Source of the DNA: Tomocerus qinae
Lineage: Eukaryota; Arthropoda; Collembola; Entomobryomorpha; Tomoceridae
Direction: 5' to 3'
Length of the DNA: 64,000 nucleotides
Assembly: GCA_020055645.1 (NCBI GenBank)
Contig: CM034548.1
Span: 44,756,296 to 44,820,295, forward strand
Positions 34,791-50,479 of this stretch are shown in pieces. Under the pieces are notes generated by a model. That model was given only the letters and a program-made list of their open reading frames with translations. It had not been told where the DNA came from and did not search any database. Numbering within the stretch: position 1 is the first letter of the stretch; each line of letters starts with the position of its first letter. A program made the translations under genes and the position numbers.

Positions 34791-37700
34791 AACAATAGTA
34801 CGAAAGTGTACAGTATTAATATACACAGGCGAATGAGAAAGAACAACTTGAGACTTGAGACATTCATCCTCCTCAATCTGAAACACAAACTTTCCTAACT
34901 AAGATAAACAAACTCCGTAGTTCAGAAATACTAACTTAAGTCAATGTAGAATAAAGGAATCTAATCTCTCCAACCAAAAACATTATCAGCTTATTAGCAT
35001 TTCATTTACAAATACCATTTGCGAACTACCATGCAGCATTAATACTTCCTCAGCTCCCTTCAGCTTGACAATATCTTGAATACATCTTTACTTGAAAATA
35101 TAGGGTAACTCATACTCTTATCTGTTCACTCACGTTATTACTATAACCATACAGACACTACTATAAGTATTATACAGAGTTACAATAGCAGTTGAGTGCC
35201 ATAGCTGGTGAAGGTATTATTTCACAGAGATGATTGTCTTGTCCTCGCGTTCTCCTGCAATTGTAGTTCCTATGCAGTTAACGTTATAAATAACACACTG
35301 TCCTTCGTATATTATTATTTTACGTTTTCTTTTCTAAAGTGATTCTAGCAAGTTTAGCTCCGTGGCTTTGTCTTGTGTGTGCAAAACTGAAATTTCTTAC
35401 CACGCAGAGTCAGCAAATTTGACGATAATGTTATAATAATTTACATTACAGTACAGAAGTTCGCGTACTTAGCTGCGTGTATTCCTTCGGTATTTCTGTC
35501 TCACATCTTCTGTCGCCGCTGATTGAATTTCTTGTACCTTCTCATCTCTGTCCATCGATTCTATTGAAATCTAATAAGGAATTGCCCCAGAGAAGAAGTT
35601 GGTCAAGTCAACGTGTTCAATCGTTTGCTAAGGCCAACCAATCGAATCCATTCCGGTCAACTCAATCAACTCCACTTACACAATTTGGTTTCCATCTGTA
35701 GACAGCAGTGGCTCAGATATAGCAAGTGAGTGAAGTGATTCTTCTATCCCTTTCCTTTGAAATGTCATTCATTTTAGAGAGACAAGTTGAACCACGTGTG
35801 TCTTCTCTTGTCTCGACTTTTATTCTTCTCTGTCTCTCTGTTTTCTATCTCTTGACTGACTATATCACACAGGATCCTTATTCACAGTTAATGCATCATT
35901 TTTTCGCAACCAACTCACTACCAATTCAGCCAGTAATAACAATATGCTAAAGAATCCATAACGAGCACTAATACCATTTATCAATTTCTATATCTGTACA
36001 TATACACACTAGCTTTAAATTACGGTATTGTCATGTTCAGTTATGGCATCGCTATTGTGTAGCCATATACAAGTATTTAATTGCACTGATAAATAGATAA
36101 GTTATTCTGTACAATTCCTTTAAGGTACACTCTCCACATTTACTACCCATAATGCACTATCATTCATTAGACTGTATTTTCCTTTTGCCCTCTTCGGCAA
36201 TGTGTTAGTCACATCATGAGTCGTGTAATGAGAATTGTGCATTGCATACTTACGTGATTTCTTAGTCAGCACAAGTCAAGACACACAAGAGAACGTCATA
36301 GATATAGATACACAATTTTGCCAATGCAAACTATAAAAAGCATGCAGCATACTAGGTATGTATATAGGGAGTCACTCACTCTACAAATCCTATCTTGACG
36401 TCGCGCACTGTAAAATAAAAGTAGTCGACTTTGTCATGCCAAAGTAATTCGCAGTGATAGACGCTATAATAAAAAATACATTCGTATAGTATGAAGTAAC
36501 GAATACTATAATATTTTCTAAGTACCTGAATCTTTTTAATATTCATTTCAAAGGCGACACAATGGAATCAGACAGCTTTGTGCTATATCAGTATATTATT
36601 AGCCGCTCGAATTCTACAACTTTCAGGCGATTTCTTTCAAACTTTTTCTACCGTCTAACAGGCAAACAACTGTTGTCAATATCTCTTACATACATAATAA
36701 TATCTCTTGTATAGCCAATCACTACCAAAATACTATTTTTATTCTAAGCCTTTGTATGCAATTTTTAAAATTCAAAGCAGAGGCGTCAAACAAGAAACGC
36801 TGAAAGAGACTATTATTTACTATGATCATATTTATTTTTGTATGGTTTTTAGGGCATATTTTGTCTGAATCAGATATATAAATCTCTTCAGAATCTGGAT
36901 ATATCTATTTCTGAATTTTTATGAATGAATTTTTGTAAAATTTAATAAAGGGGGATAAAGAGATGTTCACTATATATGTCCAAAATAATAGAAACCAGAG
37001 ACAACGTCTTGCTATAGCTTACTTAACCTTATCAACGAAGACGACTCCCACTTGAAATTCTTATTTATAAGTAAAATAAGTTGTCTATTGATTTGTCAAG
37101 CCAGTTTAGTACAGCTATACTGATTACCAACTTCAGGAAGCCTATGACCGGCCGTAGGACGGGTTTGTTTCTAGTTTAAACTTAAAGATCACTAATTAGC
37201 TGAACGGAAGAGCTACTTTATGGCTTCAATGACGTAATACTAAATACTCATAATACTGTGAATTATAATGCATGCACAATAATGACTTAATTTACATTTT
37301 ATGGAATTGTAATTGGTGATATGGGTTTGGCGATAAATAATTGCATGCAATATTTAAATTGTAATAGATAGTAAATAGAGTATAATTACGATTCTACTTA
37401 GCAAATTTAATTGCACTCATGTTACTATTGTATTTACATAACACGTACTGCAATTATTATTATCAGTACTTAGTTGTGCAGTTAGCAAAAAATCGCTTAT
37501 CTATAATAGTACGTTTACTACTATATATGCATCGACTTTATCTTTCTCCAATTAAGGCAGTAAAGGTCCTGTTACTAGTAACAACAAACTGAAAGTTGCA
37601 ATCGACAGGGCTTATTTGTCTCCTGTCCTTTGCCAAATGAAGACATAAGCTTGATGGCAAGACATGATCCATTGTCTCTTACTAAAAAGCTCTTTTTATA

Positions 37701-40700
37701 TAGCTAGTTATATATAATTGGGTCTGCTTGATATAGTCAAAGGCAACGAGAAGGGGGATTAATTGTTAGAAGTCAGCCTTTGATATTCAACTTTACATTC
37801 ACTAAATTTCTTTGGAATGGCGGAGAAGCGATTGAGCTGAATTGTGTGAGTGAGTATTAATATAGTCAGCGTAGCTCATTTCTTCATCTCATAATCTCAC
37901 GTCAACCAACTCGGCACAATCACAATCAGTCAGTCACTCGAGTTGAGAAGACAGAGAGAAAGAGCAGTGAACAGAAAACAGCCAGCCAGTCAGTCTGCTA
38001 ATATCTCTAACGATAAGTGAGCGCGGAATAAGTGTGCCACAAATCAATGCTAGTTTTCTTTCCTTGACTTTTGCCAACTTGTGACTTGAAAACGATCTCG
38101 CCAAAAAACATTTGATTTAGTGGGCAGTAAGTAGAGTATTTGTATGTGCATGTTTGTAGAACGTAGCAGCGTCTTTTCCCATGAAACAAGTGAGATGAGC
38201 TATATATATTTTATTTAGCAGTTGTGCTCCGCTCATCTTCACATTCTCCAACCACACACACATGCATATACATTCATACTTAAAGACATGCTAATAAAAT
38301 AAGTCTATGCAAGTCAACCCCTCAAGTCGAGGCAAAGAACCAGGAAAGAAAAGAAAAGTTTCATAAGTTCATATACAATCCCGTTGAAAGTTTTATTTAT
38401 TATTAATGCAGAGTAGAAACCCAAGAGAGACAGCAAAGGAGTCGGAGTCGCCGTAACTCAAAGCTACATTCATAACACTAAAAGGTCAGTATTACGAAAT
38501 CTTAATTATATTTTCTTGTTCTCTATGATAAATAGCTTCTGCGACTCCCTCATTTTTCCTTTATTTTTTTCCCTAATCATTTGACTTACATCCTTAATTC
38601 TTTATGCACATTTATATTTACAACGAGGCTCATGCCATGCAGTTTCACTCTCCGTTTTATGGTATAACTCACCTATAAAGTCTTTTGCACGCAAGACACC
38701 TTTTGTATACGAGATGGTGCTAATTGTAGATGATTAGATAGCACGAGCAAATTGCCTTTTGTATAATTAGCGTATATGAAAATTTGCATGGAAGATGTTT
38801 TTGTCGCACTGCACTCCCCATTGCCACTGACGCAGAAGTTAATAGCGTAACATAATTTAATTCTGTGTGGGCTAAATTATTGCTTTGAAGAGATTTTGGG
38901 GTTGAACTGTACGATCTTTTAGCATGATATTTTTTATCTCCTTTCCCTTCATATTACTTAAGTATCTTCTGTAGAAATGTATCTGCTTTATATTATGTAG
39001 TAGTACTTCTTGTGAAAAGCTTTATAAATACATGCATAAGTATAGACGGTAGGAAATTTACACTCTTGAAGACGCTTGCAGTACAAGATGTAAATATCTT
39101 CTAAGATATCCACACGCTGACATTGCTTACTTTACCAAGAGTATATTAATACTACTGAAAATCCTAATGAACAGACACCATACGCTGTTATTACATATAA
39201 ACGAGTGAACGTTTTATTTGATACGTAATTTGTGATATACAGTTTGCTGAATCTTCTAAACAGGATGCTTATTTTTGTTGATAATACTAGATTAACTATA
39301 CACATTGCATACAGATCTGCCTAGATAGAAATATGAAGTTTGACTTTATCTGGTACACGGTACAGGCAGATAAGATTTTTAGAAGTCGACTTTAGCATAT
39401 TTCTTTGTTGCAGCTAAAGACCAAGGTAATAGCCAGGAGGATTTTGAATATTTACAAATACTTTTTGATCATGGAGTGAGGAGTGTATGAGAGAATGAAG
39501 ACAAATGCATTCCACACACAAAGCATAGTCTCACTCACGAACTAATACTGTGTGAAATAGAGGGGCAGGATTGCAGCAGATAAGCATGTTATTGCATTAT
39601 AGATTCCGTGTCGGGTGAAACTCCAGACTATGCAGAAGCAGCAAAGTAGAAACTCCTCTTTGTTTTCATTAAAATTGTGTCTAATATGTTAAAACTGATA
39701 TCATAATGTTGACTCAAGCGTAGTCTACTCACTACACCATAGAGCTTTCATCCCAGCATGGAAATGCAGAATAGTTAATGCAGAGTAGTACATTAGCTGA
39801 GCTCTGTAGTGTTTCAAATATTAGATTATAAGCATGTAAGTTACCATTACCGCTGCAATGCCACAGGGTGATAAAGACGGTGATGATATCTTTAAAGAGC
39901 AAAAAGGCTTACATTAGATGCCTAGTAGTCAAATGTAGCTCCATAATAGTGTCAGTACATACTCCAAAATAAATGCCTGCACTTTTCTGATTCAATGTCC
40001 AACGCAGATGTAAGGAGCAATTACCATGATTGTGAACTGTATCCCTATTATATGACCTCAAAATATTAATGCATAACAGCGAATTTCTCTCAGAAGAAGC
40101 TATTTTAGACATTCAAGGAAATGCTGATTTCATTGATACAATAATTAACTTAATTATGACAAACTCATCATATTACTTGAATAACAGACTTGTAATGATT
40201 ATCCAGTTAAATAATAAACGCTGGGGTATTGATTTCTTACTTTAGAGGAGATGCGTATACGTGCTAATATAATTTTAGGGCGCTGGGTTGGAGCCACGAG
40301 CTATCGAGAACGAAGGAGAAAGGGATTGAAATAAATAAAAGTAACGTTTGCAATAAAATCATTTCTGAACAAACATTGAAGTCATAATCAAATATCCCAC
40401 TGAAATTCTTTCCTTGAAAAATAAAAAATTGTTTTCATCATGAATATGACACTACTTAATGATTCATTGTACCCCAACCCTTTTGACATTATTGGGCATC
40501 CACTTCTTTATCTTGTTTTGCTTTTTTCCATACGTCGTTTAAACTGCCGTTTTCAAATTTGACTAAACCTTTCGTGCCGTACTAAAAATAGCTTGTTGCA
40601 AATAATGTCTGATGCATAGCTTTGTCGATTCCAGGAAGCTGAAAGGCAGTTACTATAACTGACTAAGGGAGAATTGTGTACAACTCCCTAGTGACTTCAT

Positions 40701-42589
40701 CACGTTGTAGTTCTGTTTATGTTGAAAAATAGGAGAGCACTGATATCATCATGATGTCATAGTAGAACGTCATGTTTATTGTTTTCGTCATCCACTTAAC
40801 TATTTCATCCATGTATTTAACTTATCTCTAAATCTTCATCTCTATATATCAAAATTTGCCATTTTGGGCCATTGCGATAAGTAATGTAGAGATACAGCGT
40901 TTACTATGTTTACCATTGTTACAACAGGATCCGTGAATTAGGTCAGTATACATTTATTGTATTGCATTGCCAACTTGTATCACTACACTTTCGGCACTGA
41001 GGTTAAAAAAGTTTTGGAAATCACTCATTTTGATTAATTCCTGTTGAGAATTAATTTAGCTGAGTACATAAATGGAATGAGATTCAAAGTTAATCAAAAC
41101 TTAGGAAAAATTATACAATCCAATCATTTGCATAAAGAATTGTGTATATTGTCTATATGGCAAGATAGGAGCAGTAAAATTAGGCAGAGGTTATTGTGAC
41201 ACTTTGGCGCATATTAATTCTGGAAACAAATGAATGCCGCTATAAAAGGAAGCCATGCTGAGCAGAGAGCTTTGTGTTGGTGGTAGCCGCACTGGGTGTT
41301 TGCGAATCTAACGATGTTGGTGATGCTACTGTAAATAATACAATTTAAAAGATAAAACAGTTCAAGCATCAGAAGATAGAGTATTGAAGCTAAATCAGAG
41401 CATTTTTTACAGTTGCATCTTACATTTCATTATTAAGTTAAACACTTTAGTAATCAGTACAGACAGAGCGGCTATATATCATTCCAGCAGAGTCGGAATC
41501 AAGTTGTTCTGAGCTAACGACGTATTTAGAAGAACAGTTTTCATTAATACTATCATTTGCTCTAAACATAATTGTGTTGTTTTTGAAAACATCTATATTT
41601 ATTTAGTATGAAATTTCTTGGGTTGAACAATCAAGACGATAAACCGCTAATAAAATCTGAATTCTATTCATTGTGGGAAGGGTTTGCAGTTATGTAAAAC
41701 ATCAAAGTTGTACAAGGGACGTCTTTCTTGTGGCTAGTGCTACAGACTCGTAAAGTCACTATTAACCTGCCTTTTACTATTATTATTATTGACGACTTCC
41801 ACGAGCTAGAAAATTGCCCTGTTTAATTTGACTATTGTTAGTTCTTGAATGTTCCTTTACATTAGTATCTGCATAGTTACTCCACATAAATTTGGTAGAG
41901 CGTAATATACGGTAGTTTAAAGTTGCTCGTGGCTATACGTAATTTAATTTGAGCGAATGGCATTGGCTTGACTTAAAATTGCAAATCACAGTGATTTAGG
42001 AAAATGTCATAGTTGTTTTATCCCATTCTATATTTGTGACTCCCTATCAGGACTGGATGTAGTTATACCTCAGTCACTATTGCATTGGAACGGTTAACCC
42101 ATTTAAAACATATAGACAACCTAAGTCAATGTTAACTCCTACCAGTTCTACTTTATGAAAAGTTAAAGAGCGAACTTAACCTCGACGTATAGCTACATTA
42201 AAATATAGAGAACTGTCTTTTAAACCGCAGTTATATGATTCAAAGTCGTCCAAGTTAGAACAGAAACGAAATCCAAGCGTATATTGAAGAGCTGTAGCAA
42301 AGATAAAAAGCATCACAATTCCAGTTAACTATATTTCCCCGTTCTTTTCCATGTATTTTATGTTTGCAGGGTTTGAAAGATTTGCTGAAAGTACTAACTG
42401 GTAAAGTTTCATTAATCTTAAGTCAACTTAGCTGAAACTCACATCATCGCAAACAAGTCACCACAAGGCAAGGGCTATCTGTATATACATAACATTTCCA
42501 ATGTCTACACTCCGCACTACATACTGGCGAACATGCTTAGGTATATAAAAGCTGTACCGAAATATATAAGTCTCCCACTAACAAACGAA

Positions 42590-44350
42590 TCGTTATTAAA
42601 TCTCGCAGAGAGAAGAGAGGAGGAGGAGGAGATTGCATCGTCCTTATAAGTGGCAAGTACTATATCCTACTATATGCAATATACTACTTAACTGTCGAGT
42701 AGTAGTCTTAGTAGTAGTATTATTATTGATATAGACTGTCGAGTAGTAGTAGTAAAGGAAACAAACGGTAAAAGTTATAAATGCCGTAATAACATTATGT
42801 CGTGCTCCTGTCTATATTAGTTATGTAGGTAGTAGTAGGCCAGGAGAGTAAGATGTGTATCTGTAATATTTTCTGTCTGCGAATGTTAGTCCTAGTTGGT
42901 GGTGCAAGTGTAACTCTGAGAATAATAGAGTCGGTCTGATTCGCGTTAGTATTATACACACACTCACTACTATTAGGTACATTGTCTATAGATACATACA
43001 TAATATGCTTAATGACTCTTTCCTCAACTTCCCTTGGCTTACATTAGAGAGGTGCAGGAGCTTTCCCACTTTCATACAGGACTTTTTGTTGGATGGAGAG
43101 GTGGATTGGATCCTATAGGGAGTTTCACATATCTGCACATCCATTTATATATATTATGGCATTGTGGCGGGCATGGCATGCCACTCTCCTTATCGCACTT
43201 TGAGTTGAGTTCCGAACTTCTTATGCTTTTACTTTTACACTTCCCGAGAAGAGAAGGTAGATTCTTTGGAGGAGGCAGCAGCACAGCAAACCAAACAAGG
43301 TTTGTTGCGAGAACTAGACTAGGAAGTGGGTAACTGTTCCTTTTGGACCGACCGAACCAAATGGTAGTCGTCGCTTCATTGTCGTCCCGTCCATCCTAGT
43401 TTTCTTTGCCTCGCCTATTCTTCTTTTTCCTGGCTGTGCTTTTAGTACATTTCTCCTCTCCGACATGTTATATAGCCAGTAGTTGGAGGAGAGTCGGTAC
43501 CAGTGCAGGCTGGCGAAGGTATAGCTACTCCTAAATGTATTATTATGTACATGTAACTACACGGACGGAGTATGTAACTAGGTGGCTAAGTATATCTGTA
43601 GTTAACTTGTGTTGCTTATGTACATGCACTATAAAAATCAATTCTTCGATTTTAGTTGCTTACAGCTTAAACTCTTAAAGAAAATATTCTCGGAGCTCCT
43701 TTGAGTCTCTCTGTGACTTTTTCCCCTCCACGTCGACACATATTTACACTAACTATGCACTCCATTGCAATCTTGTGCTTTAAATAAGATTTCCCTCTTT
43801 CTTTCTTTCCATCTTGTATCCATTCCGCACTTCCTCATCGACAACCCTGAATTATTGTTTGTTACTTTTGTGAGTGAGTGTGTGTGTGAGATGTAAGTGT
43901 AAGGCAGCCAGACCAAACTTCTTATCTTAAACCTTCCTTCCTATTCTACTGCTACTTATATGTATATCCTAACTATATCTGATACCCATGTGTGTCTTAT
44001 ATCTAATATATCTATCTATCTACTAACTTTTCCCACTCCTACTCCTGGGACCTTTTTTCTTTGGGCATTTTCCATCTCCAATTTTTATATTTCTCTTAAC
44101 AGTCTTAAAATACGACTTCATCTGTCTACTTTATTTTTGCTTCACTTAACCGTTTATTGTGCTTTTATAAACTTTCCACTTCACTGTGTCGCTCTTATTG
44201 CCTCCAACTCAAAGCTCATCGGAAACTCTCATAATAGTAGATCTGACGCTGACTGATCGTATGTCGTATGTATGTAGACTGCGTGGCATATTTCCTTCCA
44301 ACTCGACTCGACTCTTGTCTCCTCACGTCTCATATAGATAGCTTTTCCTG
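42590..44350. promoter_or_regulatory. Strand-skewed island C with TATA-like site
   Basis: TATAAAAG (in TATATAAAAGCTG, about 42,543) lies just upstream of a G-rich stretch (GGAGGAGGAGGAG, GTAGTAGTAG) that runs to about 43,330. It is followed mainly by C/T-rich sequence to about 44,350. Another TATAAAAGG at about 41,241 precedes it. No coding exon is supported. Confidence 0.25.
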
Positions 44351-45713
44351 TTTAACATTTTAAACCTCTTTAGTTGGCAAGGTACTTCTTTATATTGTTA
44401 ACCCTTGGAAGTCATTGTGTAGAGGCTCACTCATATCTTTACACGCAAATATTTTCTATGTCTCACAATGGAGCATAAACCAACTGAAATTCGCTGACTC
44501 CCCCTCCGAATTCCAGACTATCCTGACTCTATTCGAAATATAAGCCTAATATCAATATTACACATTTTTTACTGCTTGGGATTTAGCTATTTGCTCTCGG
44601 TCACGTCACGTAGGTAGCTAATAACATCATACAACAACCCGACTGCTCCTGTCAAATACATAAACAAAATAACATTCCGCAACTATTCTGCCATTTCCTC
44701 ATGTATTTTCTACACTCTATACCTAAAAAGCAATCCCTTCAACCATCCTTCCAGAAACAAAGGAAATTGTTTCAGAACATTCGATTATTACTTCCATTGC
44801 GTTTCATACTTCAAAAATTCCTACCTCTACATCGTTGTTAATATTATAATTTTTGATGCCACTTTGAATCCAAAGAAATTCTGCTTCGAATACCGTAAAT
44901 GTCATTTAAAACTCTGTGGTTCCAAAGTTTCCCTGCATAATTAATTAATAATGACCTGGAGCCAAAAAATCTGCTAATGTTCTGTGAAATGCTGATTCCT
45001 AATTAATACCATCCGAATGAATTGAAATTTGAGAACTAGCCGAAGGCTTTCGATAGAAGACACATCATGTAAATTTACTACATTCAACGGTTGAAACTTT
45101 TGTTTGGGTATTGAAAACAAAAACATTTTACCATGTAGAAATTGAACATAATATGCATTACAAAGCTGATTTTATAAAACAAAAGACATTTTAATCTTTC
45201 AAAATGTGAATATTTAATACGAACTAGTTGTTTGCCTTGCATTGTCTTCAATTTGCCGAAAGGATAATAATGTCCTATCTATTAGCGTATAATTAGACGT
45301 AGACATACCAAAATGTACATTAGGAATAATGTAATATAACAACCTAGGTCGTCGCACTATATACACTATGTATGTAGCATGCAAGCAAGTAAGACGAGTG
45401 CAATGAAACGAACTCATAAGAATTTTTTTGGGTACTCAAACACATAATGATGACATCATTTGCAAGGAATTTGCTAATTTACGAGGTTGAGCATTTTATT
45501 TCTCTTGCTCTACTTCGTTTTGCAGTTGAAAATATCTATTTGCTGAGTAACCTGACCTACTATTACACAGATAGGTACAAATTCTCCTGGTCTGAAACTT
45601 TACACTTACGCGACATGGGATGTGCTTAGCTCTACTGTTCAAAGCTCAACAGTCTTCAGTAATCAACTAATGAATTCGTAAGGTCCCTAGAGAGGCTACT
45701 ACAGCAAAGAAAA

Positions 45714-45740
45714 TTGGATAAGCATGCCGGGCTTATCCAA
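45714..45740. repeat. Hairpin: 10-bp stem, 7-nt loop
   Basis: TTGGATAAGC (45,714-45,723) and GCTTATCCAA (45,731-45,740) are exact inverted copies around ATGCCGG. Function unknown. Confidence 0.8.
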
Positions 45741-47595
45741 ACATGCACCGTCCTTATAATCATACCAAGATATCGGTGTCCAGAATCCAGAGTTCTATAA
45801 GTACTAAAAGTACTAATAGATACTAACGAGTCGCTATATGTAATCTAATAATAAAAGACATTCAAGATAGTCAAGAGATGTCTTCGGAGATAAATTACAT
45901 TTGAATATTACCACGTTACTAACTTACAGGAAGACGTACGTCCTCATTTGACGTTTTCTTTCGGGAGTATTTTGTCTGTTTCTGGCAGATTGCTTTTCTG
46001 GAGTTCTTCCCCATAGATACCTATTGCTCATAATGCTATACATGACGTCTCGAATCAAAGTGTCACAGAAATATGGAAAATTGTTAGAGAAGTAGACACT
46101 GACAGAGTGTCCAGGTAACTTCAAATTAGTTTGTCAGATCGCGTCTAGTTTAATTACTATTTATGTACTTCATCTCTGCTACATCCCTCTCCATTAATGA
46201 CAAAAGTCAACCATGTAAAGAGAGGAGACATAACATTAATCATAAGTTTGTCAATTAACATTTGTAAGCAACAAAACCACCAAGCAATAAAACTACCACA
46301 AAAATTCTAGGAAGATCATTGGAATCAGTAGAATGGAATAACAAACTTTAAAAGAAAACACAGAAACATAGAGAAGCAGACCTGAAATAGTACCAAAGTT
46401 TCAAAACAAATTCAGGAGCATTTGATAACGTTATTTACATTTATACTGCCTAAACTGGGGATTACAATCGAAATTGAGAATTTGTCCTTTTCAACCACAG
46501 GGAAAAGCATTACTATCCTACCTACGCAGAATGGGATTACTATTTCATATCACTTCATGGTAAATGTCAAATTATTCCTCAGGAGAAAGGAGAAATTATA
46601 CATGGAGATACATAAACAATTTGGCTATGGCATAACAGTAGATCTTGTCATTGGGAAATGAGGCGATATCTTACATAATTGGGAAATATATTGGCCATTA
46701 GGGGTACGTAATTTTGGAAAGGTTTTAATAGACGGCGTCTGCTCTCCATTTATAAATATAATGCTAATATTTTGTGTAGCGAGAGAACTTATTCAATAGT
46801 ATTGTAGTTCTGCGGATATGCTTACTTTACATTTGAATGTTGAGTAAACTCCTTATGTAAATAAGTTAGTCCTTCTGCAGATGTGGCTGTTGGGTGCTGC
46901 TGAAAGTTGTGGCACTGCTGGTTGATTTTCAGCTCTGCTGTTCCCACCGTCAGTGAATTGGAAAGTTTGAGAAATGATTAATGATGGCCATGTACAATAG
47001 TTTAATATTTTATGTGGAATCATGCATAGTGATGTACTCTGTTGTGCTATGGATGGAGAGGAAGAATACCGTCCAATTATTGTTCAGTTAAAGCTATGTC
47101 GGAAGCTTAATTCACTCCGTATTATTTATCATATTTCTTATACCATATTATACTCTTATAAAAAATAAATCCTTAACTGAAAGAGAGTTTTTCAAAAAAG
47201 AAAAGTTACTGTTCATTTAAGGCTGCCTCATCTAGCACGCGTTTCCAATTTCTGGGCTCATTTCAAAAGATAACCGAATTTGATTTTCAGTCTTCGATTC
47301 TTGGGTTAAGTACCGAGGGCTTCGTTTTTTGAAATTTTCAATATTGAAAACAGGAAAATTGACCGAAGTTTGGGATTTTGAATGGGAGTTTACACGTCTC
47401 ACGTACAGTTTTTAAAATAGTAAATGATAAAAATTTCCAAAAAGAAGCCTTACACTCTCCGTCAAATTCTTTGCTTGTTTTTTGAGACCAATTTCAACTT
47501 CCTACTACCCACGATGAGCAATTGGATTTTGGAAACTCAGCTATTCAAATACATGAAATGAGAAGTGCCAATGAGCTAAAATCTATGACGCCGTA

Positions 47596-47880
47596 ATAAA
47601 ATAGACAGCACTAGAAAATAATCTTTACTCTACATAAACATAAAGCGGGGCATGCGCATGGGATTCTTTCATTATTCTTGAATAAATGTTTGTATATATG
47701 TCCGTAATATTTTGTAATTAATGAGTAAGGGTATAATATTTTGTAATTAATGAGCAAGGACTAGACTACTGAGTCCAATCAACGGTCTATGAAATTCGGG
47801 CCAATGCGCAGTCGCTAGAAATTTACTGATTGCAACATTTTCTAGCACACTTTGTGTGCTAGGATTCAACTAGTATTCAC
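47596..47880 (+). repeat. Dispersed repeat, copy 2
   Basis: Counterpart of the 10.4-kb repeat. It carries the same ordered blocks and a terminal hairpin with arms CTAGCACAC/GTGTGCTAG and a 3-nt loop (47,842-47,862). Internally it has a 29-bp tandem duplication (TAATATTTTGTAATTAATGAG at 47,705 and 47,734) not present in copy 1. Confidence 0.75.
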
Positions 47881-50479
47881 ATGTAAATATTCTACTCCAC
47901 TACTTGCTAGTCGACCAGGTTTCATCATTTACAGCTAACACCACGTGGTATAACAGAAAATTGGTAGCAGAGGCAGCCTTAAATGACATATATACACCTT
48001 CAGTACAGTTATTATTATAAATTTCAAAATGTTTAGGAAGACATACTAAGCTTGGTTTCATTTCGAAAGGTGCTAATCTAGAGGGGAACTTATAGTATGT
48101 CATTTGTATTGCAAACGAACTTGACCATTGTATTTCGGCTATGGTTGCATATATATATCCTTATAATGGAATACATCATCAGTTTTCAATTCTTGAAACA
48201 TTTCTTGGCCAATTTTATTTTAAGTTAAGAACGGACAATCTCAGATTTACTCAGAATCTAGTTGAAGATTTTCTCTCTCTCAGAAACAATCAATTCCATC
48301 TAGGAGAAAGGTGCTTTAAAAGTTTCTTGAGAGTGAGAAACATTGAATCATCACATTGTGTACGATTTATTTTTAAATCACATTTAATTTAGTACACCTT
48401 GCACAAAAATGTGCTCAGTAGTTATACATACCTCTTACCGTTAACACGTGTATCTATCGGTTCTTTTATGCCAAGAAAGTTCCAATCTTTTTCATCTCGC
48501 ACAATTTGTCCTATTACTCGGGAAAGTCAGAAAGTATGAGTATTGCCAAATCTGTAGAATAATTATTAATGATGCGACTCTCTTATATGTTAGCAGGCAA
48601 TAAAACCAGAGCAATTTATGGAACAAAAGTCATCATTTTAATGAGTCTTATTTTTAGTCTAATCAGCATGCATTAATGTATTTATTGTTCAGCGGGAAAT
48701 GCATGCAAATTCACGTACCCTGCAATGAACGCTAAAGCAAACAAAGGATTTAGTAAACTTTGTCTATATAGGTAGTTATACAAACATAACACTGCTGTAG
48801 ATGGGTACTAATAAATATAATCACTCTCGTCTAAAGGAATCAGTGGTTAGCTAAATTTTAGTACATATTAATTCTTTAGAAAAGGAAAAATTAAATTCAA
48901 AATATTTCAAAATGGTAGAAATATTATTTTTCCAGCATAAACATTTCAGAAAAGGAGATATTTAATATGTTTAATTTAACTGTGGATCAACATAAATCAT
49001 CAACACCAGCTAGTCAAATTATAATTCTAAATATATATTAATTCAGGTGAAAATTTATGAGATAGGTCAGGTCAACCTCTATATTAACAGAAATGAATAC
49101 ATCCCCAGCTGGGTTCCTATGTGTGATATGTTTTAGCAAGTGACAGATATACGCTGCCTTAGATTATATAGTAAATGGTTTCTGTCGCAAATCAGAAACA
49201 TTTATTTCAATAGCGATTAGTTACACTTTATAAAAAGTATTATTTATTCACCATCATATATAAAACACGACGTGATAAATAATTTTTATGGGCTGCAGAT
49301 TGCCTTATTGTAAGATTAAAATTGCCAACGACATTTTGACATTTCCTACTTGGAATGCTGCCAGGGACCAAATTAGTGCATGCATTTTTCTCTGTAAACG
49401 ACTTTTGGAATGATTGTGAAGTTAGGGTATTTATGAAGCTGGATTTTTATTACGACCCATTTTGGATTGAGAGGCTTCCTTATATCTATTGCACAAATCC
49501 TGCTTTAAGTATTGTATGAATGCTATGAAATGAGTAGTGGCGTGTTTGCAAAACATGTTCAAGCACACAGAGATCTGTCAAAGAAAAGAGAGTTACGAGT
49601 TTTCAGACTTTTCCCTCTCGAAGTTAAGACTTATAGTTTAATTTACTTTCAGTCAGTTGTTCCAGCCGTTTTCACTTCACTAATACTTCACAACTATCAG
49701 CCTTAAGCGTAAGCAGTACATTATAACATCGATTGTAAATGTTTAGTAGTTACTTGAGAACTTGCAAACATGTGCAAACAACTAGAAGCAAAAACATACC
49801 TCTCTCTACCCTCCACTATGTCTGAATCAAAAGTTACAGTTCCTCTGTGTCAGATTTACTCTTTGCTTAAATACTTTCACTTAGTTGAATGAAAGTGCTG
49901 GCCTTATTATGATTTCTGTTTGCAATAGAATAAGCTGAACTGGCACAAAAATGCATATAATGGGAACTCAACAAAATCTTGCCTGTAAAACTCAAGAGCA
50001 TAGAAAGAAGTACTTTAAAATGCTTACAAATCACTATTTAAAATAAAATTTAACGGGATGTTTGTTTCCTTATACTTTATATTTACAAAATAACTCAACT
50101 GTCTCAAGTCACATAGTCTTCGGAAGTGGGCTTTTAAAGAAAGTTTATTCCGCGATATTTACAAAATTTTAACGTCGTATGAACAAAATAGCCTTGTTAC
50201 ATAGTTGTAAATACAGTAGGTTTACTTTAACATTTAAGTTCCTGTCACAAACAACACATCATAAATTTTTAGAAATAAAAACACATATATTTTCTGATCT
50301 CCAACAAACTGGACTACAGTTAATGATATTTCAGTTCTGTTAGAAATAGTTTCTGTATGAGAACCACTTTGATATGAAAACTGAGCGTAAGACATTTACT
50401 ATAAATTAAAGTTAAAATGAGTATAAGATTTTTGGTAATGGGTTCAGGACTTACAGAAGATACAGTAGATCCAAATTAG

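Noticed and set aside
43034-43333. A 99-codon + strand frame
   Set aside because: No recognisable domain or exon borders; lies in skewed island C.
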